NCBI RefSeq assembly: GCF_020892095.1
Contig: NZ_AP024845.1
Coordinates: 1,488,001-1,552,000 of the forward strand
Origin: Claveliimonas bilis
GTDB taxonomy: Bacteria; Bacillota; Clostridia; Lachnospirales; Lachnospiraceae
DNA: 64,000 nucleotides
Reading direction: 5' to 3'
The translations under genes and the position numbers were made by a program. The notes below the pieces were generated by a model. That model was given only the letters and a program-made list of their open reading frames with translations, had not been told where the DNA came from and ran no database searches. Positions 32,555 through 41,917 of the stretch are shown here, in pieces (position 1 is the stretch's first letter; every line of letters begins with the position of its first letter).

Positions 32555-33250
32555 ATGTCAAAAATATTGGTATGTGATGATGACAAAGAAATAGTGGAGG
32601 CAATTGAAATATATCTGACTCAGGAAGGATATGAAGTAGTAAAGGCATATGACGGACAAGAGGCATTAAAGGTATTGAAAGAAACGCCGATAGACCTTCT
32701 GGTGATCGATGTCATGATGCCAAGGCTGGATGGGATCAGAGCAACTCTTAAAATCAGAGAGGAAAATAATATTCCCATTATTATTCTTTCGGCGAAATCG
32801 GAGGATGCGGATAAAATACTGGGACTGAATGTAGGGGCAGATGATTATGTGACAAAGCCGTTTAATCCACTGGAACTGGTGGCGAGAGTGAAATCTCAGC
32901 TTCGCCGCTACACCAGCCTTGGAAGCACAGTAAAAAATGAAAATGAAGCAGTGTACACAACAGGGGGGCTGTCTATCAATGATGACCTCAAGGAGGTTAC
33001 CGTGGACGGGGAACCGGTAAAATTGACACCTATCGAATATAATATTTTATTGCTTCTTGTTAAAAACCAGGGGAAAGTCTTTTCTATTGAACAGATTTAT
33101 GAAAGTATATGGAACGAGGATGCAATCGGGGCGGATAATACAGTAGCGGTGCATATCCGGCATATCCGGGAGAAAATTGAAATTAATCCAAAAGAGCCCC
33201 GGTATTTAAAAGTCGTATGGGGAGTCGGCTATAAGATAGAAAAACTTTAG
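32555..33250 (+). CDS. OmpR/VanR-type response regulator
   Basis: 231 residues from ATG 32555, 8 nt after GGGAGG. Receiver domain with acidic pair (CDDD), phosphoacceptor Asp52 in VIDVMMPRLDG, and KPF switch lysine; C-terminal winged-helix (about 130-231) with GLSINDDLKEVTV...LTPIEYNILLLL and RHIREKIE. It pairs with the kinase 12 nt downstream. No adjoining target gene hints at its signal. Confidence 0.95.
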   Translation: MSKILVCDDDKEIVEAIEIYLTQEGYEVVKAYDGQEALKVLKETPIDLLVIDVMMPRLDGIRATLKIREENNIPIIILSAKSEDADKILGLNVGADDYVTKPFNPLELVARVKSQLRRYTSLGSTVKNENEAVYTTGGLSINDDLKEVTVDGEPVKLTPIEYNILLLLVKNQGKVFSIEQIYESIWNEDAIGADNTVAVHIRHIREKIEINPKEPRYLKVVWGVGYKIEKL

Positions 33251-33262
33251 GAGGGAGCTATT

Positions 33263-35848
33263 ATGAAAAACTGGTACAAATCAGCGCCGTTGAAAGGGAT
33301 TCTTCTGGTGATCCAACATGTACTGGTTATCCTGGCGGCTGTCAGTTTCGTGTGGTTGGCGGCATATCCGGGAATCACACAGGATATTCTTTCAGAAAAA
33401 AATGTGGAAAATTATGAAGAGTCCCAGGGATTTGGAAGAGAAGTGCTCGCGGATTCACAGAATGCGCTGGCTATACTTATGGAAAAGGAACAGCTGGAGA
33501 CAAATGGAAAGCTGGATGAAAATAAAATTGTAGATATCAGGGAACTGTCGGATCATTCGACAATAAGCGGAGAGAACAAAAACGGTCTTGCATACCGCCT
33601 GGGTGAGTTGAATGACTGGGGAATCCGCAGGGAGAATGGAGAGATCGCCACCTCGGAAGAGGGGGGGTATAATTCGATCATCGTCTGTGAAAAGCAGGGC
33701 GGCGGATATCAATATTTTTATTACGATGAATTTCGTGAATTGATTGAAAACGGCTCTCTTTCCTTTGTGGAAGATTCGGAAACCACAGTGACGCAGGAAG
33801 ATGTGCTGGAATGGCTGCGGGACGGGTCGTTTTACAAAGGTGCTACCGGATGGTCGTCAGAAGCGCTTATTGACAGAAATAACCAGATCCAGTACCGGAC
33901 ATTCTGGAATTATGACGGGTACTGGATAGATGAGGCATATGCTCCGGTGGGAGCCCAAAATATCCTGGAAGTTGTCAATAACAATCCAGAATGGAACGGG
34001 AAGCTGCAGGAGGCGTTTTATCTGCTTGATGCAAGTATTGGCACCATCAGAAGCGACATGGTCAATTATGAAGAAATGGGAAATTTCTGGACAGAAGGAA
34101 ACACCAATCTGACCTATTTGTATGCTGATACCGCTGATAAAACCATATATACAAATAAAGAAGAATATAAGGATTACGGTAAGCTGGAGGAGAATCTTCA
34201 GAAATTGACAAGCAGCGGACGTTTCGCATTGGTAGAACCAAAGCTTGCGGATTTTCAGTCAAATATCAACGGGGCAGATGCGAATGAGTGGACACATGTG
34301 ATCTCGGAAATGTGCGGCAAAAAGGATGATTTTGTTTATGCAGTCAATGTAGATACCGATTTTCCGGTCCAGGATAGTTACTACAGTCAAAATGTGCTTT
34401 ATGAGGAGTACGGACCGCAGATCACGGGAATGCTTGTTATGGGAATCCTGTCAGTGATCGGAATTATTGCTGCATTTGTCTGGCTTACGATCGTGGCGGG
34501 ACGGACGCCGGAAGATCAGGGGATACATCTGAATTTACTGGACCGTATAAAAACAGAACTTATGGCAGTGATCTCCGTAGGTGTGTGGGTATTCATCATA
34601 TATTTGATTACGGATATTTACTCTTATTCATCGTCGTATTCGACAGTGGAAGCCTATAGTGAGAACTCTTATGCTGCAGTGCTGAATGTTACTGCTTCGG
34701 ATATTGTGCTGGTAAGTATCATAGCCCTCTTAAGCTGCATGATCTTTATGACAGCATATTTAAGCCTGGTCCGCCGCATCAAGGCGAGAACGCTCTGGAA
34801 AAACAGTATATTGAAGTGGCTGGTGCAGGTGTTTGGAAAAGTGGTACGGCACATGGGCGAAATATGGAGAACCGTGCTGGTACTGGCAGGAATTGCATTC
34901 CTGAATATTCTGGGCATTGGGACAGCCTCCGGACCGGTGGTCCTTTTAATGGTCATTGCAGATCTGGCTGGTGCTGTTTATATGGTCTATCAGGCAGTGG
35001 GAAGACACAAGATCGGCCGGGGAATAGAGAGGATTGCAAAAGGTGAGGTTGACTACAAAATCCCTTTGGAAGGGCTGAAAGGAGGACAAAGAGAGATCGC
35101 AGAGAAAATTAATACAATAGGAGAAGGACTGGATGCAGCAGTGGAGGCCAGTATGAAAAATGAACGCCTTAAGACAGACCTTATTACAAATGTATCCCAT
35201 GATATCAAGACACCTCTTACGTCCATTATCAATTATGTGGATCTTCTGAAGAGAGAAAACTTTACGGATCCCAAGATCCGGGGGTATCTGGATATTCTGG
35301 AGGCGAAGGCACAGAGGCTGAAAACATTGACAGAGGATGTAGTGGAGGCATCCAAGGTCAGCTCCGGAAATATTTCCCTGGAATATATGGATATCAATCT
35401 GACAGAAATGATCCAGCAGACCAGCGGAGAATTTGAAGAAAAATTCCGTAAAAGACGTTTAACAGAAGTACTCAGTATTCCGAAAGAACCGGTTATTATT
35501 CGGGTTGACGGCCGCAGAATGTGGAGAGTACTGGAAAATATTTATAACAATGCGGCAAAATATGCAATGGAAGGGACAAGAATCTATGCAGATCTGAGTG
35601 TGTCAGATCAGACGGTCGTGTTCTCCTTGAAAAATATATCTGAACAGCCTTTGAATATCAGAGCGGATGAACTGACAGAACGCTTCATCAGAGGAGATGT
35701 TTCCAGAAGTACAGAAGGAAGCGGACTCGGTCTTTCCATAGCCAAGTCATTGACGACCATGCAGGGAGGAACGTTTGACCTGTATCTGGACGGAGATTTG
35801 TTCAAAGTGACGATCACCTTCCCGGAAGTCAAAAAAACCCAGGGCTAA
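33263..35848 (+). CDS. Large membrane sensor histidine kinase
   Basis: 861 residues, well above the usual 350-600. First helix about 13-36, then a long extracellular region of about 350 residues, then at least four helices between about 390 and 590 (VMGILSVIGIIAAFVWLTI, AVISVGVWVFIIYLITDIY, SIIALLSCMIFMTAYL, LAGIAFLNILGIG). A HAMP-like linker, HisKA with NVSHDIKTPLTS, N-box NIYNNAAKYA and G-box GSGLGLSIAKS complete an active kinase. The many helices plus big sensor domain recall the wall-stress kinases of Clostridia that work with the VanR-like regulator upstream. Confidence 0.92.
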   Translation: MKNWYKSAPLKGILLVIQHVLVILAAVSFVWLAAYPGITQDILSEKNVENYEESQGFGREVLADSQNALAILMEKEQLETNGKLDENKIVDIRELSDHSTISGENKNGLAYRLGELNDWGIRRENGEIATSEEGGYNSIIVCEKQGGGYQYFYYDEFRELIENGSLSFVEDSETTVTQEDVLEWLRDGSFYKGATGWSSEALIDRNNQIQYRTFWNYDGYWIDEAYAPVGAQNILEVVNNNPEWNGKLQEAFYLLDASIGTIRSDMVNYEEMGNFWTEGNTNLTYLYADTADKTIYTNKEEYKDYGKLEENLQKLTSSGRFALVEPKLADFQSNINGADANEWTHVISEMCGKKDDFVYAVNVDTDFPVQDSYYSQNVLYEEYGPQITGMLVMGILSVIGIIAAFVWLTIVAGRTPEDQGIHLNLLDRIKTELMAVISVGVWVFIIYLITDIYSYSSSYSTVEAYSENSYAAVLNVTASDIVLVSIIALLSCMIFMTAYLSLVRRIKARTLWKNSILKWLVQVFGKVVRHMGEIWRTVLVLAGIAFLNILGIGTASGPVVLLMVIADLAGAVYMVYQAVGRHKIGRGIERIAKGEVDYKIPLEGLKGGQREIAEKINTIGEGLDAAVEASMKNERLKTDLITNVSHDIKTPLTSIINYVDLLKRENFTDPKIRGYLDILEAKAQRLKTLTEDVVEASKVSSGNISLEYMDINLTEMIQQTSGEFEEKFRKRRLTEVLSIPKEPVIIRVDGRRMWRVLENIYNNAAKYAMEGTRIYADLSVSDQTVVFSLKNISEQPLNIRADELTERFIRGDVSRSTEGSGLGLSIAKSLTTMQGGTFDLYLDGDLFKVTITFPEVKKTQG

Positions 35849-35874
35849 TTGCAAAAAAGGACACCACTAATGTT

Positions 35875-35917
35875 AAATTGGGACGTAGTAAACTTAAACT
35901 TTACTACGTCCCAATTT
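35875..35917. terminator. 18-bp perfect hairpin
   Basis: AAATTGGGACGTAGTAAA (35875-35892) and its exact complement (35900-35917) flank a 7-nt loop. It comes 27 nt after the kinase stop and directly before the promoter of the next gene. T-run is minimal, but A/T-rich stem ends would allow termination in both directions. Confidence 0.65.
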
Positions 35918-35923
35918 GATACA

Positions 35924-35952
35924 TTTACACATTTGTTGAATTACGCTATAAT
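35924..35952 (+). promoter_or_regulatory. Promoter giving a leaderless mRNA
   Basis: TTTACA (35924-35929), 17-nt spacer, TATAAT (35947-35952). Start of transcription should fall near 35959, the A of an in-frame ATG. Confidence 0.75.
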
Positions 35953-35958
35953 ATGGCT

Positions 35959-37119
35959 ATGGAAAATTTAAGACAATTATTCAAGGACAATTTAAATACA
36001 GATTTTATCACAGCGGTATTGAGCAATCCGCGCCAAAAAGGGCACGTCAGTAAGGTGCGGGTGCGCCCTCTGATGAAAGGCGGCATGCTTTTCTTTCAGT
36101 TGGAGGAGCAGAAAGGCACCCAGGCTTTTCACAGGAATTTGAACGCAGAAGAGACTTGTGAAGAGTTGATGCAGTATATGGAAGAAATGAAGCAGATGCA
36201 GATGGAAACGAGACGGTTCTTTTTTTCTATATTAGTAAGCAAGAAAGGGAAGGTTACAATAAAGAAAAAAGCTCAGACCGGTACGGTGAAGGAAGTGGAC
36301 TTTTCTCATGACAGGAAGAAGCGATATATTCTTAAAGAGGGAACGAAGATTCCGTTTCTTGTAGATCTTGGCGTTATGACGGAAGAGGGAAAGATTATAA
36401 AATCCCGTTTTGACAAATTTCGTCAGATTAATCGATTTCTGGAATTTATTGAGGATGTGCTGCCGCAGCTTCCGGGGGACAGAGAGATCACCATTCTGGA
36501 CTTCGGATGCGGAAAATCCTATCTGACGTTTGCGATCTATTATTATCTCCATGAGCTGAAGGGCTATGATATACGGATCATCGGTCTGGATCTGAAAGCA
36601 GATGTCATTCGCCGCTGTAATGAACTGAGTAAAAAATACGGCTATCAGAAGCTGAAGTTCCTCGAAGGCAATATTGCGGATTATACAGGGGTAAATGCGG
36701 TGGATATGGTTGTTACACTTCATGCCTGCGACACAGCAACCGATTTTGCTCTGGCGAAGGCAGTGGAGTGGAATGCAAAAGTTATCCTGTCTGTTCCCTG
36801 CTGTCAGCATGAACTGAACGGTCAGATTCAAAATGATATCCTGAAACCTGTTCTGAAATACGGGCTGATCAAGGAGAGAATGGCGGCCTTGATTACGGAT
36901 GCGCTGCGCGCGGAATACCTGGAAGGGCAAGGGTATGAAACCCAGATTTTGGAATTTATCGATATGGAGCATACCCCGAAAAATATTCTGATCCGCGGAA
37001 TAAAGAACGGACAGAGACAGAGTATGGAGGCAGTGGAAAGATGTGAAGAGGCGCTTCATGTGTCTCCGACCTTGAAACATCTGCTGGAAACAGTACATGG
37101 AGTAGAAATGAAGGAGTAG
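35959..37119 (+). CDS. SAM-dependent methyltransferase (Methyltransf_32-like)
   Basis: 386 residues from ATG 35959; an ATG two codons earlier (35953) lies next to the -10 box and would not be transcribed. No ribosome site exists, in keeping with a leaderless message. The N-terminal 150 residues carry a basic domain, then the class I SAM-binding fold with LDFGCGKSYLTF (about 175-186), LDLKADVI and the LHACDTATDFAL motif typical of the Methyltransf_32 group, then PCCQHEL. The substrate is unknown; RNA or a cofactor is plausible. It is followed 8 nt later by the 37128 gene. Confidence 0.85.
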   Translation: MENLRQLFKDNLNTDFITAVLSNPRQKGHVSKVRVRPLMKGGMLFFQLEEQKGTQAFHRNLNAEETCEELMQYMEEMKQMQMETRRFFFSILVSKKGKVTIKKKAQTGTVKEVDFSHDRKKRYILKEGTKIPFLVDLGVMTEEGKIIKSRFDKFRQINRFLEFIEDVLPQLPGDREITILDFGCGKSYLTFAIYYYLHELKGYDIRIIGLDLKADVIRRCNELSKKYGYQKLKFLEGNIADYTGVNAVDMVVTLHACDTATDFALAKAVEWNAKVILSVPCCQHELNGQIQNDILKPVLKYGLIKERMAALITDALRAEYLEGQGYETQILEFIDMEHTPKNILIRGIKNGQRQSMEAVERCEEALHVSPTLKHLLETVHGVEMKE

Positions 37120-37127
37120 TAATAGCA

Positions 37128-39557
37128 ATGAAGAAACACCTGATCAATGCGGGGATTCTGACAGCGGTTTTTATTGCTGCTGTGATTTTGTTCAGCTACC
37201 TTACGAACAGGGGAAATAATAACATGACAGCAGATCTTGGCGGGGCAACACTCCCGTCAGTTTCTTTTTCCTGTGAAGGGTATGAAGTGAATTATCTGAA
37301 CGGCTATAAAAAGGAAATGGATCTGTCCACTATGAGGGACAGCATTACCCCAGTCAGTGGAAATAAGCTGGAAATGTATATCGAATCTTATGAGAGCCGG
37401 ATCCAGTCTGCAAACTGCGCGGTGTATACGCTGGACGGCAAGGAAAAGCTGGGCGAAAATACATATAATGATCCGGAAAAGACGGTAACGATAGAATTTG
37501 AGGACGGCATCCTGTCAGAAGAACGTCTTATGATCCTGACCCTTTCTGTGGATGACCGGGAAATCTATTATTATACGAGAGTGGCGGATTCGGCTGATTT
37601 TTCCATGTCCGCCTGTCTGGAATATGTATATAACTATCACAATAATGCGATGGGAAAAGTAGAAAACGTAGGAGTAGGAGCGGCCCTGGAACCTTCGGGA
37701 GAGGCGGTGACAAGTTTTTACCATGTAAATATTAATTCTGATTACGACCATGTTTCCTGGGGAGGGCTGGAACCGGCAGTGGAGGGAACGGAACGCTGGA
37801 AAATCGTGGAAGCAAATGAAACGTACACCTCCGTGCTTCTGGAATATGAGGTGCGCTGCAAAGGGGAAGAAAATGAGACAGACCTTTACACAGTAGATGA
37901 GTTCTTCCGGGTGCGGAACGTGGCCGGGACCATGTATCTGCTGAATTATGACCGGACGATGGAGCAGATTTTCAATCCGGAACAGACCGTGCTAAGTGAA
38001 AATGGAATCCTGCTGGGAATTACAGACCCGGATGTACAGTATCTTGTAAGCAATGACGGAGTGAGAACGGCGTTCATACAGGCAAATGAACTGTGGTATT
38101 ACAATCAGGACAGCGATGAGATGTCCCTTTTGTTCAGTTTCATGGATTCGGAAAGCGCTGATATAAGAAATCTGACAGATGAACATGAGATCAATCTCCT
38201 TTCCATGGATAAATCAGGTAATGTAACCTTTGCGGTATGCGGATATATGAACCGTGGAAGCCATGAAGGGGAAGTGGGAACTGCAGTTTACTTCTATGAC
38301 TCGGAAAAGAACAGTATTGATGAGAAAGCTTTCATTCCCAGTACAAAATCAGCGGCAGTGACAGCCCAGGAGTCTGGCAATATGGTTTACTACAGTGTAG
38401 CCCGGGAAATGCTTTACGTACTTACAGGCGGTACACTTTATGAAACAGATATGGAGAAAAAAGAGACAGCTACTCTGGTGGAAAATCTGACAGACCGGCA
38501 GTACGTAACATCAGAGGACGGACATCTTTTGGCATATCAGTCTAATGGAACATTGGAGCAGGCAACTGAGATTGTTGTAAAAGATCTGGAAAGCGGAAAG
38601 GATCGTACAGTGGAGTGTCAGGAGGGAGAATGTATTCTGCCCCTTGGATTCGTCAATGAAGATTTTGTATGTGGAAAGGCGAGAACATCAGACATAGGAC
38701 AAAATGTATCCGGTGAAACGACGATTCCTATGTATAAAGTAGAGATACGTGATTCAGACAATGAGGTAGTTAAGACATATGAATCGGACAGTGATTTCGT
38801 GTCGGGAGCCGAAATAAGCGACGGAATGATCAATCTGGAACGGGTAGTGAAAAACGGAAATATTTACACAGGTATTGCGTCCAGTCAGATTACGAGCAAT
38901 GAAGAGAGAAAGGAAAGCAATATTTCTCTCGAGTCTTATGTGACAGAATTAAAAGAAACCCAGATGCGCCTTACATTTGTGGATGGTATTTCTGATCTGG
39001 AGCCTAAAGTTCTTAAACCGAAACAGGTATTATATGAACAGCCCACAGAGATAGAGTTTGAGGAAAAGGAAAGCCAGGAGGCCTATTACGTATATGGAAC
39101 GGGGTGTCTCCAGGGAGTTTATGGCAGCGCAAATGATGCGGTTTTGAAAGCGGACGAGGTGAGCGGCGTTGTCATTTCTGCCGGACAAAGTTATGTCTGG
39201 GAGAGAGGGAACCGGAGTCTTAACTATCTCATTACCGGAAAAGATGATGTTATCAATACTCTGCGGGAGCTGCTGAATGGAGGAACCGGAGCAATGGATG
39301 CGGTCAGACAGACGATCGGTGAAAACGTGCTGGATCTGTCCGGATGCACAACGGAAGAAATGCTGTATTTTGTCAGCCGGGGAATTCCTGTGGTAGGAAT
39401 GACGGGAGAGGGAAGTTCGGTTATCCTGATCGGATATGATCAGACCTATGTTACTTACATTGATACAGCTTCAGGCAGCCGAAGCGCCATCTCTTATGAG
39501 CAGATGGACGCTGCGCTTGCAGGGACAGGACGCGCGTTTGTGAGCTGCATTCCGTAA
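37128..39557 (+). CDS. Membrane-anchored extracellular protein with propeller-like region and C39-like C-terminus
   Basis: 809 residues. One N-terminal helix (about 7-25) leaves the rest outside the cell. The middle (about 300-600) has repeated Trp/Tyr and Gly-Asp turns such as ELWYYNQDSDEMSLLF, suggesting a beta-propeller. The last 150 residues resemble a papain-like C39_2 domain (GIPVVGMTGEGSS, VILIGYDQTYVTYIDTASG), but the catalytic His position is Ser and no C-G-P-type nucleophile box is clear, so it is probably non-enzymatic. It shares a transcript with the methyltransferase and ends about 230 nt before the Pel-like operon. I do not recognise a named family. Confidence 0.65.
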   Translation: MKKHLINAGILTAVFIAAVILFSYLTNRGNNNMTADLGGATLPSVSFSCEGYEVNYLNGYKKEMDLSTMRDSITPVSGNKLEMYIESYESRIQSANCAVYTLDGKEKLGENTYNDPEKTVTIEFEDGILSEERLMILTLSVDDREIYYYTRVADSADFSMSACLEYVYNYHNNAMGKVENVGVGAALEPSGEAVTSFYHVNINSDYDHVSWGGLEPAVEGTERWKIVEANETYTSVLLEYEVRCKGEENETDLYTVDEFFRVRNVAGTMYLLNYDRTMEQIFNPEQTVLSENGILLGITDPDVQYLVSNDGVRTAFIQANELWYYNQDSDEMSLLFSFMDSESADIRNLTDEHEINLLSMDKSGNVTFAVCGYMNRGSHEGEVGTAVYFYDSEKNSIDEKAFIPSTKSAAVTAQESGNMVYYSVAREMLYVLTGGTLYETDMEKKETATLVENLTDRQYVTSEDGHLLAYQSNGTLEQATEIVVKDLESGKDRTVECQEGECILPLGFVNEDFVCGKARTSDIGQNVSGETTIPMYKVEIRDSDNEVVKTYESDSDFVSGAEISDGMINLERVVKNGNIYTGIASSQITSNEERKESNISLESYVTELKETQMRLTFVDGISDLEPKVLKPKQVLYEQPTEIEFEEKESQEAYYVYGTGCLQGVYGSANDAVLKADEVSGVVISAGQSYVWERGNRSLNYLITGKDDVINTLRELLNGGTGAMDAVRQTIGENVLDLSGCTTEEMLYFVSRGIPVVGMTGEGSSVILIGYDQTYVTYIDTASGSRSAISYEQMDAALAGTGRAFVSCIP

Positions 39558-39601
39558 ACCGCTGCTGCGACAGCGTTACATAAAAATATAATACAGAAGA
39601 A

Positions 39602-39650
39602 ATTGCCGAAGTGGACGGAAAGAAATTGACGGACGTTTCGGCAGTTTTTT
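39602..39650 (+). terminator. Terminator before the Pel-like operon
   Basis: TGCCGAA-GT-GGACGG pairs with ACGGAC-GT-TTCGGCA with small mismatches, followed by GTTTTTTA. Confidence 0.8.
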
Positions 39651-39709
39651 ATTTCTGAAATCTTTCTGTCAGTAAAGTCTCAATTCACACTTCCTTCACC
39701 AAAAAGATA

Positions 39710-39738
39710 TTGAATATCACCAAAAACACAACTATAAT
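39710..39738 (+). promoter_or_regulatory. Promoter of the Pel-like operon
   Basis: TTGAAT (39710-39715), 17-nt spacer, TATAAT (39733-39738). The leader is only about 40 nt and contains ATACCTT-GA-AGGTAT, a short hairpin just before AAAAGGAG and the ATG at 39785. It is too short for a c-di-GMP riboswitch. Confidence 0.75.
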
Positions 39739-39784
39739 GGTATAAAAGAAAAAGAATACCTTGAAGGTATGCAAAAGGAGAATT

Positions 39785-41914
39785 ATGACAGAGATATTGA
39801 TTTGCGGGTGCACTGAGCTGTTTACGGAAGAAGCTCTTCTCCGTCTGGCGGAAGAGTATCGTGTGGTGATCGCGGGACCTTCGGCAGTATCAGGAAACCA
39901 GAAACATATAACAGCATATAAGACATCACCGACAGAGGAAAAGTTCCGTCAGTTGTTTGATGTATATAGCTTCCAGACCATTTACTATGTGAGCGGGTAT
40001 ACAGACGGGGGAAATGGTCTCTTTGGTGAAACACAGCAGCTGGAGCAGGTTATGCTGGAATGCAGCCGTTCGCGGGTAGATAAGCTGGTTGTTTTTTCGA
40101 CGGTGGACAGTCAGAATTATATGGCCAGTTATGGGAAACAAGGTGAGCTGTTAAAGAAGGATTACTATTCCAGCCGCTGTTTCGGAGCAGGACAGATGGA
40201 AGAGATGTGTCAGTATTTTATGGAGAGAAGTAAAATGCCGACGGTTATGATCCGACTGCCTTATCTGGCTGACCGTATCAATGACAAAAATTTCCTGGGA
40301 CACATTTTCCGCAGCATGTATGAAGAGGAAAAAGTGATGCTTCCTTACCACAGGGAGGATCCGCTTAATTTCCTTACGCTGGACGATCTGGTGGAGCTGA
40401 TGTTCCAGCTGACAGAAGAAACAGAGGATGACAGTGGCATTTATTATGCGGTAAGCGGATATCATTATACTTATGGCGACCTGGAAGATATGTTGAAAAT
40501 TGCGGTCCCGGATGCAAAAATCGTATACGAGAACTATCCGTTTGTGGCAGAAATACCGTCTTATCCAAAAGAGCTGAGGAGAAAATACGGGTTTATCCCT
40601 ATGGATAACGCGATGGAAAATATAGGTACATATTACAGAACCTTTGTCAATGAAGTCATGACACAGAAATCCGGACTTGCAGGAAAGATCATGTCTCTTT
40701 TTGCCAGGGCAGGAAAAGGTGCTCTTAAATATGTAGAGCTCGTGCTGGTATTTATCATTGCGGAAATTATCAGTCATTACACATCAGAATCAATCTATTT
40801 TAAATTTGTAGACGTAAGACTTTTCTATATTATCATCATGGGAACAATTTATGGAATGCGCACAGGTCTTGTGGCAGCAGTTCTGGAATGTCTGGTACTG
40901 ATACGGGAATATGCGCTTATGGGAATGAATGGAACCATTCTCTTCTATAATATTGAAAACTGGATTCCATTTGTTGTTTATCTGATGGCGGGTTCCATTA
41001 CCGGCTATATTTCCAATAAAAAAGACGATGCGCTGGCATTTGTGCGAAGAGAATATTCCCTGCTGCGGGACAAATATCTGTTTTTAAGTGATGTTTACCA
41101 CGGGGCTGTGGAAAATAAAGGAGAGTATAAAAAACAGATTCTGGGATTTAAGGACAGTTTTGGCAAAATTTTTGATGCAGTGCAGAAACTGGACAGTGAA
41201 TATCCGGAGCGGATCTTTTTTGAAGGAGTTAAGGTACTCGAAGATATTCTGGAAAACCATACAATTGCTATTTATACATTAGATTCCTGGCAGAAATTCG
41301 GCCGTCTGGCGGTATGTTCCAACAGTTTGCTGACAAAGCTGACAAAATCTATTCGTATTGAAGATTACAGCCAGCTGTATGACACGGTGAAAAAAGGGCA
41401 GGTGTGGAAGAATACAGATATGGTTCCCGGAATGCCCATGTATGCATGCGGAATTTTCAAAGAAGGAACGATGGTACTCCTTATTACAATTCAGGAGGCG
41501 GATGTAGAACAGTATGGTATGCATTATATGAATATTTTCCAGATTATGTGCGGACTGGTGCAGACGTCTTTCCTAAGAGCGTTGGAATATGAAGAGCTGG
41601 CAGAAAGCAAGATGTATGATCCAAGGACGCATATTGCTTATCCGGAAAGGCTCCGCCAGCTTTTGGAAGTGCAGGAATCCATGAAAGAGGCCGGTGTGGC
41701 GGATCATGTGCTGATCCGGTTTAAAGATAAAGATAAAGAAAGAGTCAGCGATCAGTTATCCGGTATGATACGTGCCAGCGATGTATTGGGAACGGATGAA
41801 GATGGCAATATTTATCTTCTGCTTGTGCAGATGAACCGGGAGAATTTCCGTATTGTAGGAGACCGTTTAAACGGAAAAGGCATGAAATATCAGATTGTGG
41901 AAGCGGTCGGATAA
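39785..41914 (+). CDS. pelD: PelD-like c-di-GMP receptor fused to an SDR/epimerase-like domain
   Basis: 709 residues from ATG 39785 (AAAAGGAG at 39773-39780). Residues 1-300 form an extended SDR/NAD-epimerase-like domain whose glycine motif (ICGCTELFTEE) and YxxxK site (SYGKQGE, no Lys at +4) are degenerate, so it may not be catalytic. Four membrane helices follow (about 320-430), then a coiled linker, a GAF domain (about 480-590) and a degenerate GGDEF domain (about 600-709). The latter keeps an RxxD inhibitory-site motif (Arg663, Asp666), five residues before EDGNI at the GGDEF position. TM-GAF-degenerate GGDEF with RxxD is the layout of PelD, which switches on Pel export on binding c-di-GMP. 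First gene of the operon. Confidence 0.8.
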   Translation: MTEILICGCTELFTEEALLRLAEEYRVVIAGPSAVSGNQKHITAYKTSPTEEKFRQLFDVYSFQTIYYVSGYTDGGNGLFGETQQLEQVMLECSRSRVDKLVVFSTVDSQNYMASYGKQGELLKKDYYSSRCFGAGQMEEMCQYFMERSKMPTVMIRLPYLADRINDKNFLGHIFRSMYEEEKVMLPYHREDPLNFLTLDDLVELMFQLTEETEDDSGIYYAVSGYHYTYGDLEDMLKIAVPDAKIVYENYPFVAEIPSYPKELRRKYGFIPMDNAMENIGTYYRTFVNEVMTQKSGLAGKIMSLFARAGKGALKYVELVLVFIIAEIISHYTSESIYFKFVDVRLFYIIIMGTIYGMRTGLVAAVLECLVLIREYALMGMNGTILFYNIENWIPFVVYLMAGSITGYISNKKDDALAFVRREYSLLRDKYLFLSDVYHGAVENKGEYKKQILGFKDSFGKIFDAVQKLDSEYPERIFFEGVKVLEDILENHTIAIYTLDSWQKFGRLAVCSNSLLTKLTKSIRIEDYSQLYDTVKKGQVWKNTDMVPGMPMYACGIFKEGTMVLLITIQEADVEQYGMHYMNIFQIMCGLVQTSFLRALEYEELAESKMYDPRTHIAYPERLRQLLEVQESMKEAGVADHVLIRFKDKDKERVSDQLSGMIRASDVLGTDEDGNIYLLLVQMNRENFRIVGDRLNGKGMKYQIVEAVG

Positions 41915-41917
41915 AGG

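Noticed and set aside
39739-39784. c-di-GMP riboswitch ahead of the Pel-like operon
   Set aside because: The leader is about 40 nt, far too short for a GEMM aptamer; only a short hairpin is present.
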